A stretch of 64,000 nt of DNA from Lacticaseibacillus yichunensis (GTDB taxonomy: Bacteria; Bacillota; Bacilli; Lactobacillales; Lactobacillaceae), in the NCBI RefSeq assembly GCF_003946405.1, contig NZ_RHOG01000005.1, positions 1 to 64,000 of the forward strand, written 5' to 3'. The notes beneath the pieces were generated by a model. The model searched no databases. It was given only the letters and a program-made list of their open reading frames with translations, and was not told the DNA's origin. Shown here piece by piece: positions 53,846 to 62,889 of this stretch. Each line of letters begins with the position of its first letter. Within the stretch, counting starts at the first letter, position 1. The position numbers and the translations under genes were made by a program.

Positions 53846-54643
53846 CTACGCCCCAACGGTGAACAGCGGATCCGGCACTTCCGGATCGGTATCGTACAGC
53901 TCAAAATCGTGGCCCACACCGAGGCCCTGCTGCATCAACAGATCGGCCACAGTCGCATGGGCCAGCGACTTGAAGTTGTTGTGCGGCGACAAATGCCCCA
54001 AGTAAACGCGCTTGGTGCGCAACCCGATCACATCCATGATTGCATCTGCCCCATCCTCATTCGACAAATGGCCCGTGTCGGATAAGATTCGCTGCTGAAG
54101 TGGCCACGGATACGGTCCTTGCCGCAACATGTCGATATCATGGTTGCATTCCATCACATACGCGTCCGCGTCGCGAATCGTGCCCGCCACCGTGTCCGAG
54201 ACATAGCCGGTATCGGTGACGATCGCAAACGCATGGTCATCGTGATGAAACTGGTAAAATTGAGCCGCCGCCGAGTCGTGGGAGACGCCAAAGCTCTCGA
54301 CATCCAGATCGCCCAGGCTCAAGGTCGCCCCACGGTCAAAAACATGGAGTTGGTCCGCTGGCAGTTTTCCCAGGCTCGTTGGCAGGGCCGCAAGTGTCGG
54401 GGCATTGGCGTAGACTGCCAGCTTCGGGTAGCGCCTCGCGAGCACGCCCACGCCGCGGCAGTGGTCGCTATGTTCGTGGGTGATGAAAAGACTGTCCACG
54501 TCGCTGAGATCGCGGCCAATGCTGGCCATCATCGCCGCCAGCCGCTTCCCGGAAAAACCGGCGTCGACCAGCACCTTATGTTCGGGTGTCTCAATATAAG
54601 TCGCGTTGCCGGAGCTGCTGCTGGCGAGCACCGAAACGCGCAT
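53846..54643 (-). CDS. walJ: MBL-fold metallohydrolase WalJ (YycJ)
   Basis: Metallo-beta-lactamase fold protein of about 265 residues. Motifs: SSSSGNATYIETPEHKVLVDAGFSGKRL at the start, the metal site THEHSDHCRGV, VSHDSAAAQFYQFHHDDHAFAIVTDTG and VMECNHDIDML, and a late YLGHLSPHNN. WalJ proteins are exonuclease-like and linked to cell division and DNA repair. I prefer the ATG at 54643, with GAGGA upstream, though an ATG at 54661 is possible. It belongs to the wal cluster but is separated from walI by a terminator. Confidence 0.9.
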   Translation of the reverse strand: MRVSVLASSSSGNATYIETPEHKVLVDAGFSGKRLAAMMASIGRDLSDVDSLFITHEHSDHCRGVGVLARRYPKLAVYANAPTLAALPTSLGKLPADQLHVFDRGATLSLGDLDVESFGVSHDSAAAQFYQFHHDDHAFAIVTDTGYVSDTVAGTIRDADAYVMECNHDIDMLRQGPYPWPLQQRILSDTGHLSNEDGADAIMDVIGLRTKRVYLGHLSPHNNFKSLAHATVADLLMQQGLGVGHDFELYDTDPEVPDPLFTVGA

Positions 54644-54661
54644 GCCAAAATCCTCGCTCAT

Positions 54662-54900
54662 TTTAGATCGCTACTTTCTTCCTTTTGTATAGTGCACGCC
54701 CAATTGTACCCTGTTCGCATCGGGAAAACAATTGGCGGCCGGCCCAGACCCGGCGCTGGACCTGGCCCCCAAACAGCCAGTGAACGGCCCACATGACAGC
54801 TGGCCTCCCCATGCCACAGCAGCCAGCCCATAAGACGGCGGTCACCCTCACCGGAGCGGCGCCGCCCACCTCACAGCGCGCGCCCCCATGCGACAACCAA
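54662..54900. other. GC-rich spacer between walI and walJ
   Basis: About 240 bp, C-rich on the plus strand. No gene is seen. A walJ promoter should lie here but no clear pair of boxes is visible. Confidence 0.45.
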
Positions 54901-54903
54901 AAC

Positions 54904-54938
54904 GGGGGCGGCGACCCTATTTAGCAGATCGCCGCCCC
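54904..54938 (-). terminator. Terminator of the walRKHI operon
   Basis: GGGGGCGGCGA pairs with TCGCCGCCCCC, with TTTT on the minus strand after the stem. It lies about 11 bp past the walI stop. Confidence 0.8.
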
Positions 54939-54948
54939 CTACTGTTGC

Positions 54949-55755
54949 CTATTGTTCCTCAGTCCGGGTCGTGATCACCGTCTTGGAGATCGCGTTGACT
55001 TTTTTCACCGTGAGCGACTTGGCGCCTTGGGTCTCGACACCGACGAACCAGGCCGGCACGAAGACCGTGCTGCCCTTTGCGTCGAGCATGTAGGTGTACG
55101 CGAGCTTCGTCCAGGTGACAGTCGCGTTGTTGGCCAGCTCATTGTCGCGATACAGGGTGATCACGGCATCTTGTGCCGAGGCCAGGGCCACATCACTGCG
55201 CAGGACGGTCAGCTTGTCGATGTACGTCTGTGTGTAACTGATGAGCCGCTCATTTTTGACCGTGCAAACGATCTCCGCGCGCCGATCGTAGAGTTCATCC
55301 CCGTCGCGTTTTTGGACAAAAATGTAAGTGTCCTTGCTCGACAGGCCTTCCGCGTACACATACTCGTCGCCATCGATCGCATTTTCCCCGCTGGCGAGCC
55401 ATTTCTTCAGCTGGGTGGCCGCGTCCTTCTCCTTGATCACGACGTCGCCGCGCAGCGTGCTGTGCAGCGTCTCAGGCGCCGTGCCGCTGACGGTGGTATA
55501 CTGGCCGATCAGCTGGTCCTTGCGCTGGCTGAGCGCCGTGTTCGGCTGGCTGGCCAGATACCCCCCAGTCGGCGTGGTGGTCGCCAGTTTCGGCAGCTTG
55601 ATGCCGTCACGCCCCATGTCGGCGAGCAGATCCGCGGTGTCCGTGGTGCTGGTCGCAAGGTCAACTTGCTGTGACTGGAAAAAACTGATGCCCAGGAAGA
55701 TATTCAGGCCGATGAAGACCATCAAGAAGATCCATTCGATCCGCCGAAAATCCAT
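54949..55755 (-). CDS. walI: WalI (YycI) regulatory membrane protein
   Basis: Protein of 268 residues with a single N-terminal membrane helix (about 9-27, IEWIFLMVFIGLNIFLGISFF) and an extracellular domain, as in the YycI family. With WalH it controls the activity of the WalK kinase at the membrane. Follows walH after 11 bp in the walRKHI operon. Confidence 0.92.
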   Translation of the reverse strand: MDFRRIEWIFLMVFIGLNIFLGISFFQSQQVDLATSTTDTADLLADMGRDGIKLPKLATTTPTGGYLASQPNTALSQRKDQLIGQYTTVSGTAPETLHSTLRGDVVIKEKDAATQLKKWLASGENAIDGDEYVYAEGLSSKDTYIFVQKRDGDELYDRRAEIVCTVKNERLISYTQTYIDKLTVLRSDVALASAQDAVITLYRDNELANNATVTWTKLAYTYMLDAKGSTVFVPAWFVGVETQGAKSLTVKKVNAISKTVITTRTEEQ

Positions 55756-55766
55756 GTGCTCACCTC

Positions 55767-57122
55767 CTATTCAAGCGGTTGTGCCGGGTTGGCGTTGCTG
55801 TCGTCATCGAGCATGCCGCTGGCGAGCCATTGCGTGTAGCGCCGGTATTCGCCATTGATCTCGACAAAATACGTCGGCGTGAGTGCCACGACCTGGCTGT
55901 CTGCCGCCTGCGTATGCCAATAATAACCGAGGACGATATCCTGAATGCCCGTTGTCGCGTAGCCATCTTTTTTCAGCTGAGCCAGCACCGTCGCCGTGGT
56001 CGGCAGCGTTGTTTTCGCCTGCTGCGTGGGAATCGGCACGATCAGATTATTGGTGGAAAAATCGATCTGCAGGCCCGAGCTCGTGCTCGCCACCGTGACC
56101 TTGCCGTTGTCCTCGCCGTTAAAGATCGGCAGGCCCTGGGCAAATGCGCGGAAGGTGGTCTCCTGGCTGGTGCGGTCATAGGAAAAATAGCGCACCGCAT
56201 TGAGGCCCAACAGATTGAGGTTCCCCAATCCACTGTACGCCTTGGTCAAGGCGGTCTGGAGATCCTTTTTGCGGTTGGCGGACGCGGCATTTTCAAATTC
56301 CATCAAGCCGCTGGATGGCGTGAGGGTCAGGCGATAATTCGTGCCGACCGTGTAGACCGTCTCCGCCCCAATCTCCCGCGAGTCGATTGCGCTGGCTTGC
56401 TGGGCCGGCATCAGAAGTGCCACGTAATGGTTGGCGCTTTGCTGATCGAGCAGATAGGCATACGGCTGCACCTGAATCTGGTCGCGATACACCGCCACCT
56501 GCCGCGTGCCGAGGCGCATCTCGCTGATTGCGAAGGCATTTGGCAACGTGTCATCCACCGTCTGGCGCAGCGCCGCCGTCTTCGCGTTGGTCAAATTGCC
56601 ATAGCGCACCTGGCGCGTCTCGTCGTTGATGAAGGCCAGCCGGTCCGGATGGGCAAAATCAAACAGCAGTCGATCAAACTGAAAATCGCCGTTGGTCGCG
56701 GTCGCTTTTTTATTGAAAAAGCCGCTGTTGAATGTGCGATAGGTGATCATCCCGCTGTAATGCAGTTGCACGGTGTCCTGGCTGGCCAAGAGCTTCGTGA
56801 AGTCATCCGCGCTGAGCCGGACCGCGGTGCCGACCGTGCCCAGGCGCCACTTGGCCATCGCCAGGCGGACCGTTTGTGCGGCATCATTGTCCGCCTCAAA
56901 CAGCTGCCACTTTTGCCCGTTCTGCTGGTAATAGACCGCAGTCGGCGCCATGACGGTGGACTTGAGTTTGGCGATATTGGGATCTTTTTTCGTCTGCACG
57001 ACCGCGGTGGTTTCTTCGCGGCCCAAGCGTGACGGATTCTGCCAGATCAACCAGGTGAAAACAAGACTCAGCGCGATCATCGCGATGAGGCTGACGCGTA
57101 AGATCCAGCCACTAAGCTTCAT
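55767..57122 (-). CDS. walH: WalH (YycH) regulatory membrane protein
   Basis: Protein of 451 residues with one N-terminal helix (about 7-27) and a large extracellular part, matching YycH in length and place. It regulates WalK together with WalI. The start overlaps the walK end by 11 bp, indicating tight coupling. Confidence 0.92.
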   Translation of the reverse strand: MKLSGWILRVSLIAMIALSLVFTWLIWQNPSRLGREETTAVVQTKKDPNIAKLKSTVMAPTAVYYQQNGQKWQLFEADNDAAQTVRLAMAKWRLGTVGTAVRLSADDFTKLLASQDTVQLHYSGMITYRTFNSGFFNKKATATNGDFQFDRLLFDFAHPDRLAFINDETRQVRYGNLTNAKTAALRQTVDDTLPNAFAISEMRLGTRQVAVYRDQIQVQPYAYLLDQQSANHYVALLMPAQQASAIDSREIGAETVYTVGTNYRLTLTPSSGLMEFENAASANRKKDLQTALTKAYSGLGNLNLLGLNAVRYFSYDRTSQETTFRAFAQGLPIFNGEDNGKVTVASTSSGLQIDFSTNNLIVPIPTQQAKTTLPTTATVLAQLKKDGYATTGIQDIVLGYYWHTQAADSQVVALTPTYFVEINGEYRRYTQWLASGMLDDDSNANPAQPLE

Positions 57123-59016
57123 CCCAATCGCCTCCTTCGTCTTCGATCGGCTGATACGGCAGCGAAATATAGAATGTGGAGCCCTTACCTTCCTCGGAAT
57201 CGACCCAGATACGGCCGTTCAGCGCCTCCACCACTTCCTTGGAGATCGCCAGGCCAAGCCCGGTGCCGCCTTGTTTGCGGGAGCGGGCCTTGTCCACGCG
57301 ATAGAAGCGGTCAAAGACTTTGCCGAGGTCCTGGCGCGGAATGCCCAGGCCTTGGTCGGAGATCGACAGAATCACATGGTTGTGCGTCTCAAGCAGCCGC
57401 GCGGTGATCACGCCGCCATCCGGACTGTATTTGATCGCATTGTTCATGATGTTGTCGATCACCTGCATGAACTTATCCTGGTCGATCTCGACCCACAGAT
57501 CGCGCTTGGTGATCTCACGGCGAATCGTGTACGTCTTTTTCGTGGTCGCAACTTCGATGTGCTGGTTGTTGTCGCTGGACGCATGCTCATTTTGCGTCTT
57601 GAGCATCATGTCGAAGCGATCGAGGATGTAGTTGAAAAATTCGTTGAGGTTGATGGTCTCAAGCTCGATCTTGCTGGTGCCCGAATCAAGCCGCGACAAA
57701 CTGAGCAGGTCATTGATCATCCGGATCATCCGGTCGGTCTCTTCCTGCGTCACCTTGAGAAATTGCGGTGCGATCTTCGGATCCTGCCAGGCCCCTTCGT
57801 TCAGCGCCTCGATGTAGCTGCGCATAGACGTGAGCGGCGTCCGCAATTCGTGTGAGACATTCGACACGAATTCCCGCCGTTCACGATCGCTTTTTTGTTG
57901 CTCAGTGACGTCATGCAACACAGCAACCAGGCCGGAGATGAAGCCGGTCTCCCGCTGGATCAGGCTAAAGTCCACGCGCAAGATCAGCTCGCGGTTGAGC
58001 TGTTCCGTGAAGTCCAGCAGCAACTCCTTTTGATTTTCCAGCAGGTCGCGCAGTGTGTAGTCCTTTTCGATGTTGAGCAGGCGCAAGATCGACACGCCGA
58101 TCACGTCTTCGTTTTTCGTCTCGAGAAAATCCAGCGCCGTCTGATTGATGATGATCACATTGCCCCGGCGATCGGTGGCGATCACCCCATCGGTCATGTG
58201 GGCCAGTACCGAATCCAGCCGCCGCCGCTCCGCCTCACTGGCTTCCTGGGCCTCTTCGACGCGGACAGACAGGTTATTGACCGCAACCGCCAGCTGGCCC
58301 AACTCATCTTGACCGTAGATGCGGACTTGCCCGGAGTAATCCCCGCGCGCCATTCGAATCGCCTGTTTTTTCATCTCGTCGATTGGCCGCGTGATGGCCC
58401 GGGAGATGACAATGGAGATCGCGATGCCCAAGAGGCCTGCGACCAGCGATGCGATGAGGAAAATACGGACGATCTTGTTGATATTGCCATATACAGATTC
58501 CATGCTCGCGGTGATGGCAATGGCGCCGACAACGGTGTTGGTGTCGCCGGTCGCGTTGGGATTTTTCACCGGAATGATCTTGGTATAACTGGCGCCGCTG
58601 CCATTTTCGTACTCGAAGCCCTCAAAGATCTGGCCGTTATAGAGCACGGATTTCACATTGCTCGCCGCGCTTTTTTGCCCGATGGCGCTTTGCGCGTTGA
58701 TGTTAGAATTCGCGCGCACGGTCCCCTTGGCATCGACAACCTGAATCTCAGCGGAATTGGCGATCTCCGCCTGGCTGATGGTCGTCTTCATGTCCTTGTT
58801 GGCGTCGCCGGTATCCTTGCGCAACAGATCCGTGGCGAGTTTATCTTGAATGTACGGATCGATATTGACCGCCGTCTTGAATGTCTCGATGTTCTGGCTT
58901 TCAAGCGAGCGCACAAAATACGCGCCAATGATTTCCACAGTTACCAGCAGTAACAGGATAAACACTAGCGCGATCTTGAAATGAATCGATTGGAAAAAGC
59001 GAATCTTCTTATTCAT
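57112..59016 (-). CDS. walK: Sensor histidine kinase WalK (YycG)
   Basis: Histidine kinase of 634 residues. Helix 1 (about 12-32), an extracellular sensor domain (33-180), helix 2 (about 183-203), a HAMP domain (ISRAITRPIDEMKKQAIRMARGD), a PAS domain (SVLAHMTDGVIATDRRGNVIIIN), the HisKA box with catalytic His near 390 (VSNVSHELRTPLTSMR), and a HATPase domain (DNIMNNAIKYSPDGG, DQGLGIP, GTGLGLAISKEVV). It controls cell-wall turnover through WalR and is usually essential in Firmicutes. Confidence 0.96.
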   Translation of the reverse strand: MNKKIRFFQSIHFKIALVFILLLLVTVEIIGAYFVRSLESQNIETFKTAVNIDPYIQDKLATDLLRKDTGDANKDMKTTISQAEIANSAEIQVVDAKGTVRANSNINAQSAIGQKSAASNVKSVLYNGQIFEGFEYENGSGASYTKIIPVKNPNATGDTNTVVGAIAITASMESVYGNINKIVRIFLIASLVAGLLGIAISIVISRAITRPIDEMKKQAIRMARGDYSGQVRIYGQDELGQLAVAVNNLSVRVEEAQEASEAERRRLDSVLAHMTDGVIATDRRGNVIIINQTALDFLETKNEDVIGVSILRLLNIEKDYTLRDLLENQKELLLDFTEQLNRELILRVDFSLIQRETGFISGLVAVLHDVTEQQKSDRERREFVSNVSHELRTPLTSMRSYIEALNEGAWQDPKIAPQFLKVTQEETDRMIRMINDLLSLSRLDSGTSKIELETINLNEFFNYILDRFDMMLKTQNEHASSDNNQHIEVATTKKTYTIRREITKRDLWVEIDQDKFMQVIDNIMNNAIKYSPDGGVITARLLETHNHVILSISDQGLGIPRQDLGKVFDRFYRVDKARSRKQGGTGLGLAISKEVVEALNGRIWVDSEEGKGSTFYISLPYQPIEDEGGDWDEA

Positions 59017-59110
59017 AACAGCCGTCGCTCCATGGAGATAGGTGGCAACGGCGTGATTCGGGCAGGCCGAAAAACGCCGTCCTTAGAGATGATCAGGTCA
59101 GAAAGCCGAC

Positions 59111-59821
59111 TTACTCAGCTTCCGGGTTGCGCAGGTAGTAGCCCACGCCGCGACGGGTGATCAGCCAATCCGGATGCGACGGATTATCCTCGACTTTTTC
59201 ACGTAGGCGCCGCATCGTCACATCGACGGTGCGCACATCCCCGAAGTAGTCGTAGCCCCAGACCGTTTGAAGCAAATGCTCTCGCGTCATCACCTGGCCG
59301 ATATGCCGCGCCAAATAATGCAGCAACTCAAATTCACGGTGCGTCAGCTCGATCTTCTCGCCGCGCTTGGTCACCGTGTAGGCATCCGGATGAATGGTCA
59401 AATCGCCGATGCTCAGCTCCTTGTTCTCATCTTCCGCTTCGGGCTGCGCGCTTTGCGTCCCACTGCGGCGCAGGTTTGCCTTGACCCGCGCCACCAGTTC
59501 CCGATTGGAAAATGGTTTGGTGACATAATCATCCGCGCCGAGCTCCAGCCCCAGGACCTTATCGATCTCCGAGTCCTTTGCCGTCAGCATAATAATTGGG
59601 GTATCGTGGTCTTTGCGCACCTGGCGTGCCACTTCGAGCCCATCGATCTTCGGTAACATCAGATCAAGTAAGATCAGATCAGGATCTTCTTCGTTCACTT
59701 TGGCCAACGCTTCTTCACCATCAAATGCGGTGACAACGTCGTAGCCTTCTTTTGTCAGGTTAAATTTCACGATGTCCGAGATCGGTTTCTCGTCATCAAC
59801 GACCAAGATCTTCTTCGCCAT
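59111..59821 (-). CDS. walR: Response regulator WalR (YycF)
   Basis: OmpR-type regulator of 236 residues. The receiver domain has the acidic pair DD (9-10), phosphoacceptor Asp 53 ([13 protein letters not shown]) and Lys in VTKPFS. The winged helix is at about 135-232 ([51 protein letters not shown]). It controls cell-wall hydrolase genes. I chose the ATG at 59821, with AAGGAGGG upstream. A hairpin (ACGGCGT/ACGCCGT) lies in the gap before walK. Confidence 0.96.
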   Translation of the reverse strand: MAKKILVVDDEKPISDIVKFNLTKEGYDVVTAFDGEEALAKVNEEDPDLILLDLMLPKIDGLEVARQVRKDHDTPIIMLTAKDSEIDKVLGLELGADDYVTKPFSNRELVARVKANLRRSGTQSAQPEAEDENKELSIGDLTIHPDAYTVTKRGEKIELTHREFELLHYLARHIGQVMTREHLLQTVWGYDYFGDVRTVDVTMRRLREKVEDNPSHPDWLITRRGVGYYLRNPEAE

Positions 59822-59851
59822 AGTCGGCCCTCCTTGGTGTGTTCTGCCTCC

Positions 59852-59880
59852 ATTATAACGGTTTGTCACAACAGGGGCAA
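59852..59880 (-). promoter_or_regulatory. Promoter of the walRKHI operon
   Basis: TTGCCC (59875-59880), 17 nt, TATAAT (59852-59857) on the minus strand, about 30 bp before the walR start. Confidence 0.75.
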
Positions 59881-60065
59881 AAATTCAGGGTGCGCTGAAT
59901 TCCTGGGGACTGTCTGTATTGACTGCTCTACCAATGTTTACCCTCAGATGCCAGCAGCCATGTACGACGATAACCGATCGCCCCAGGCTCAGACAACCTT
60001 GTGACACTCAATATTTGCTGTTCCTAGGACGTCAGAAGAAAGTTAACACCCTCAAGTGTTTATGG

Positions 60066-60094
60066 TTGTGTTTCACTAACCCCCCAGCTACAAT
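60066..60094 (+). promoter_or_regulatory. Promoter of the secreted unknown protein gene
   Basis: TTGTGT (60066-60071), 17 nt, TACAAT (60089-60094), 33 bp before the ATG. The ribosome site AAAGGGG lies just upstream of the start. Confidence 0.65.
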
Positions 60095-60127
60095 TATGGT
60101 ATCAAAAAAAGAAAGGGGTGATACGCC

Positions 60128-60937
60128 ATGAAAAAAACTTGTATCTCTCTCATTAGCCTTGTTGCTAGCGTCCTCTTCACTACTATTCATCCCGTCTCAG
60201 CAAGCTCTCCTACCTCAACATCCTCAGCCAACAATTCCAATCTACTCTTAGAATTAAGCAACACACAGATCGAAAACCGAGCTCAGCAAGCTATCGATGA
60301 ATTCAACCTCAACGGAAAGGTCACCTGGCCGGGATACCGCGTTTCAGTTCAGACGAAGCATCTTGGCGACTACACACTTAGTCAGTTTTCTGTTGATATG
60401 CCAGCAGGGCCAGAAGTACGAGCGGCGACTTTATTCGCTTCGCCACGAGCCGTCTTAACCGTTGGCACGCTGACCAGAACAGGTGAGGACCAATCGATGT
60501 CGATTACAGGTTCAACAACCGTACGCTACGATGAACGTATTTTCGAAGGCATAACATGTGCTAAAATTAGTGGGATGACGAGTAAGTATGAGAGCCATGA
60601 TAGCCGTATGCTCTGCCGTACCATGTATATGATTTTAGGTCAAGATGGAAATGGATATAATGAAGACGGCTCACGTATGATGTTCGCGGGGGAATACACA
60701 GACGGAAAATCCGTTACAAACCCAAAGAGTGGCACGAACTATAGTCTATCCGCACCAACTGAACAGATTCAATTCTATGCGGCTTCTAACGCCCCATTAT
60801 CAGTAGTGGGAGCAAACACTCAATTTGACCTAAGCCATGTTGATAGCTCAACAATATCCGAATCATTTGAAGTCCAAGCAGTTGATTTTGGTAATATGCC
60901 CAACCCTGCTGATTTGGTTCATTCTATCGGCGGATAA
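60128..60937 (+). CDS. Hypothetical secreted protein
   Basis: Protein of 269 residues with an N-terminal signal peptide (MKKTCISLISLVASVLF...VSA, cut after about residue 26). The mature part has no membrane segment and no motif I recognise; it contains two Cys (ITCAKISG and MLCRTMY) that could pair. It is followed after 27 bp by a lipoprotein gene, likely one operon. The pair is lower in GC than the flanking wal genes, so it may have come by transfer. Function unknown. Confidence 0.78.
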   Translation: MKKTCISLISLVASVLFTTIHPVSASSPTSTSSANNSNLLLELSNTQIENRAQQAIDEFNLNGKVTWPGYRVSVQTKHLGDYTLSQFSVDMPAGPEVRAATLFASPRAVLTVGTLTRTGEDQSMSITGSTTVRYDERIFEGITCAKISGMTSKYESHDSRMLCRTMYMILGQDGNGYNEDGSRMMFAGEYTDGKSVTNPKSGTNYSLSAPTEQIQFYAASNAPLSVVGANTQFDLSHVDSSTISESFEVQAVDFGNMPNPADLVHSIGG

Positions 60938-60964
60938 CGTTCAAAAGTGAAAAGAGGATTTTAC

Positions 60965-61417
60965 ATGCGGCCCATACTTCTCGAAGCAATTGCCATATGC
61001 ACATTACTAGCTGGCTGCTCAGTAGCGTCTCATTCTCCTTCCAGTACCTCCTCTTTGGCCGCGCATCAAACGACTGTATCAAAATCTGCCAGACTCTATC
61101 AGGAGCCATCCTTACAGATCAAATATGGTGCACACATTGTTCAGGCAGGGGCAACATTGACACGACAATCTGGATCAGAGCTGAGCATTATCATTAGCGA
61201 TTTTCCAAAAAGCTACACTGGACAGATTCTCTTAGATGGCGTCGACATTGGCATTGCTGGACCCGACACCACAACGATCACGCTTGCAGACGACCCTTCA
61301 GACTCAACTGCTCGGCTAGCGCGCCCAGGCCTACACAGGGTCACACTTAATATCTATCCAGAAAAGAGCGGCCACGCAGTCGCTACACTCTATCACACCT
61401 TTTCGACTAGTAAGTAA
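60965..61417 (+). CDS. Hypothetical lipoprotein
   Basis: Protein of 150 residues with a short signal and lipobox LLAGCS (Cys about 18). A Ser/Thr-rich linker and a compact beta-rich domain (about 45-150) follow. The ATG at 60965 is preceded by AAAGAGG; a GTG a little upstream (60947) is less likely. No family recognised. Forms a likely operon with the secreted protein before it; the two may act together outside the membrane. Confidence 0.75.
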   Translation: MRPILLEAIAICTLLAGCSVASHSPSSTSSLAAHQTTVSKSARLYQEPSLQIKYGAHIVQAGATLTRQSGSELSIIISDFPKSYTGQILLDGVDIGIAGPDTTTITLADDPSDSTARLARPGLHRVTLNIYPEKSGHAVATLYHTFSTSK

Positions 61418-61593
61418 TCGATGCTTTGTAGCAACCCTCCGCCGTCACGTGTCCTAACAATCCAGGTCAACAATCCAAATAGAGTTGATCAATTGCGATA
61501 CGACCATCTAATGGCATTGAACTTCGACCTGCATGCCATCCGCCGCTTTCCCTCCCTGCCTCGGTCAGGTAAACTGAGCGTGGAGGTGATCAC

Positions 61594-62265
61594 ATGGAGA
61601 TCACGGTCAATCACATTCGCATCAATTATGAAAAGCACGGAAGCGGCGCCCCCCTTTTACTGCTTCACGGCAACGGGGAAGATCTGCACCTTTTCGACGA
61701 TCTGACGCCACTTTTGGCAAAGACGCACACCGTTTATGCCTTGGACAGCCGAGACCACGGCCAAAGCGAGCGCGGCGTCGCGTTGACGTATGAACTGATG
61801 GCAGAGGACGTGCGTGCCTTTTTGCGTGAGCTGAATCTGATGAAGGTAACGCTGATCGGGTTCTCAGACGGCGCGATCACCGCGATGCTGGTCGCCAGTG
61901 CCTCGCCAAGGCGGATTCATAAATTAGTGCTAGCCGGTGGTAATCTCACCCCACGCGGCGTGCGGTGGGCGGCACGAACCGGGGTGCGACTTGCCTATCT
62001 CAAGCACCGCGATCCGCTGTTGGGTCTGATGCTGCACGGCCCGCACATCAGTCAAAAACAGTTGCGGGCGATCACGGCCCAGACACTTGTGTTGACTGGG
62101 GCGAAAGATGTCATCACCCGCAAAGAGAGTATCGCGATCGCCAGCGGTATTCCGGGCAGTATCTTGCAGATCGTCCCAAACGCCGAGCACAGCGATTATG
62201 TCAAAGACGCCGGCCGATTTTACCCGCTGATTCGCGCGTTTGTCAGTCCGACGCCAGAAGCATGA
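61594..62265 (+). CDS. Alpha/beta hydrolase
   Basis: Hydrolase of 223 residues. Motifs: oxyanion LLLLHGNGED, DSRDHGQSE, nucleophile elbow GFSDGA (Ser), a late Asp in TGAKDVITRKES and His in NAEHSDYV. A compact fold without a large lid. The substrate is unknown. The ribosome site GGAGG precedes the ATG well. Monocistronic. Confidence 0.9.
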   Translation: MEITVNHIRINYEKHGSGAPLLLLHGNGEDLHLFDDLTPLLAKTHTVYALDSRDHGQSERGVALTYELMAEDVRAFLRELNLMKVTLIGFSDGAITAMLVASASPRRIHKLVLAGGNLTPRGVRWAARTGVRLAYLKHRDPLLGLMLHGPHISQKQLRAITAQTLVLTGAKDVITRKESIAIASGIPGSILQIVPNAEHSDYVKDAGRFYPLIRAFVSPTPEA

Positions 62266-62310
62266 TTCGTCGCTCGCCTGACAAGGCTAATTGAAAGTGA
62301 AGTCCAATCA

Positions 62311-62342
62311 AGCGCTGCGACAAAACGTCGCGCGCTTTTTTT
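62311..62342 (+). terminator. Terminator of the alpha/beta hydrolase gene
   Basis: AGCG, GCGAC and their complements GTCGC and GCT form the stem, followed by T7. Confidence 0.8.
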
Positions 62343-62344
62343 GC

Positions 62345-62734
62345 GCAAAAAAACGCCAACCGACAAATTTCGTCAGTTGGCGCCTCAGGACACACTAAAG
62401 AGGCCTCGAGAGGCCCCATTTTTGAAATTTTCAGTTACGAACGTGCCGCTGTCTGCGCGGGAGTCGGTGCCGCGCCCTATGTACCGTGTGCTACCCGCTG
62501 TGATGGCACACGGTGATCCATCCGACCCATTTTGAACACCAGATGAAAATGGCATCCGTTGTTAACGCTTATACCCGAATCGCCGAACACGCGCCAGCGC
62601 CGGTGAGACAGGCCCCATGAGACTCAAGGGAAAGCTACGATCGTTCGGCAACCGGACTCGGCCGGCAGGACCACCGAAGGAATTGGACAGGAGTTCAGTG
62701 AGTTTGCAAGGCTCACACCTGCAATCGAGTTAAC
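62345..62734 (-). ncRNA. Candidate CcpA-controlled non-coding RNA (about 390 nt)
   Basis: A consensus promoter with a cre site (62741-62777) points left. Transcription would start near 62734 and end at a strong hairpin with T7 (CGCCAAC/GTTGGCG, about 62345-62384). The region has other stable hairpins: ACCGTGTGC/GCACACGGT (62481-62513) and AGGCCTC/GAGGCC (about 62400-62417). The only frame of note, 56 codons at 62385-62555, has no ribosome site. The RNA contains pyrimidine stretches able to pair with ribosome sites (AACTCCTGTCC). It does not look like a T-box, tmRNA or RNase P RNA to me. Confidence 0.5.
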
Positions 62735-62740
62735 GAAATC

Positions 62741-62777
62741 AGTATAGTCGGGTGCTTACTTTTTGTCAACGTTTTCA
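62741..62777 (-). promoter_or_regulatory. Orphan promoter with perfect cre site
   Basis: TTGACA (62764-62769), 17 nt, TATACT (62741-62746) on the minus strand. The sequence TGTCAACGTTTTCA (62764-62777) matches the cre consensus TGWNANCGNTNWCA at every fixed position and overlaps the -35 box, a position where CcpA would repress. Confidence 0.85.
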
Positions 62778-62848
62778 ATCTGCGTGGAATCGCTGTTACA
62801 GCGGTGTTGTGAGCGCTTACGAAAAACTTAATGTTTGGTTTACGCACG

Positions 62849-62885
62849 CGAAAAAAGCCGAGCCCATTTTGCAAGGCTCGACTGA
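62849..62885 (-). terminator. Terminator of the serine hydrolase gene
   Basis: AGTCGAGCC pairs with GGGCTCGGCT on the minus strand, followed by T6. It ends 5 bp after the stop codon. Confidence 0.85.
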
Positions 62886-62889
62886 TCGA

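Noticed and set aside
62385-62555. Minus-strand frame of 56 codons within the candidate RNA
   Set aside because: No ribosome site before its ATG; the region is dominated by stable hairpins. It is kept as an alternative to be tested.
62400-62740. T-box or other known riboswitch
   Set aside because: I looked for the T-box antiterminator sequence and for SAM, lysine, glycine and cobalamin cores and found no convincing match; no gene follows on the minus strand.
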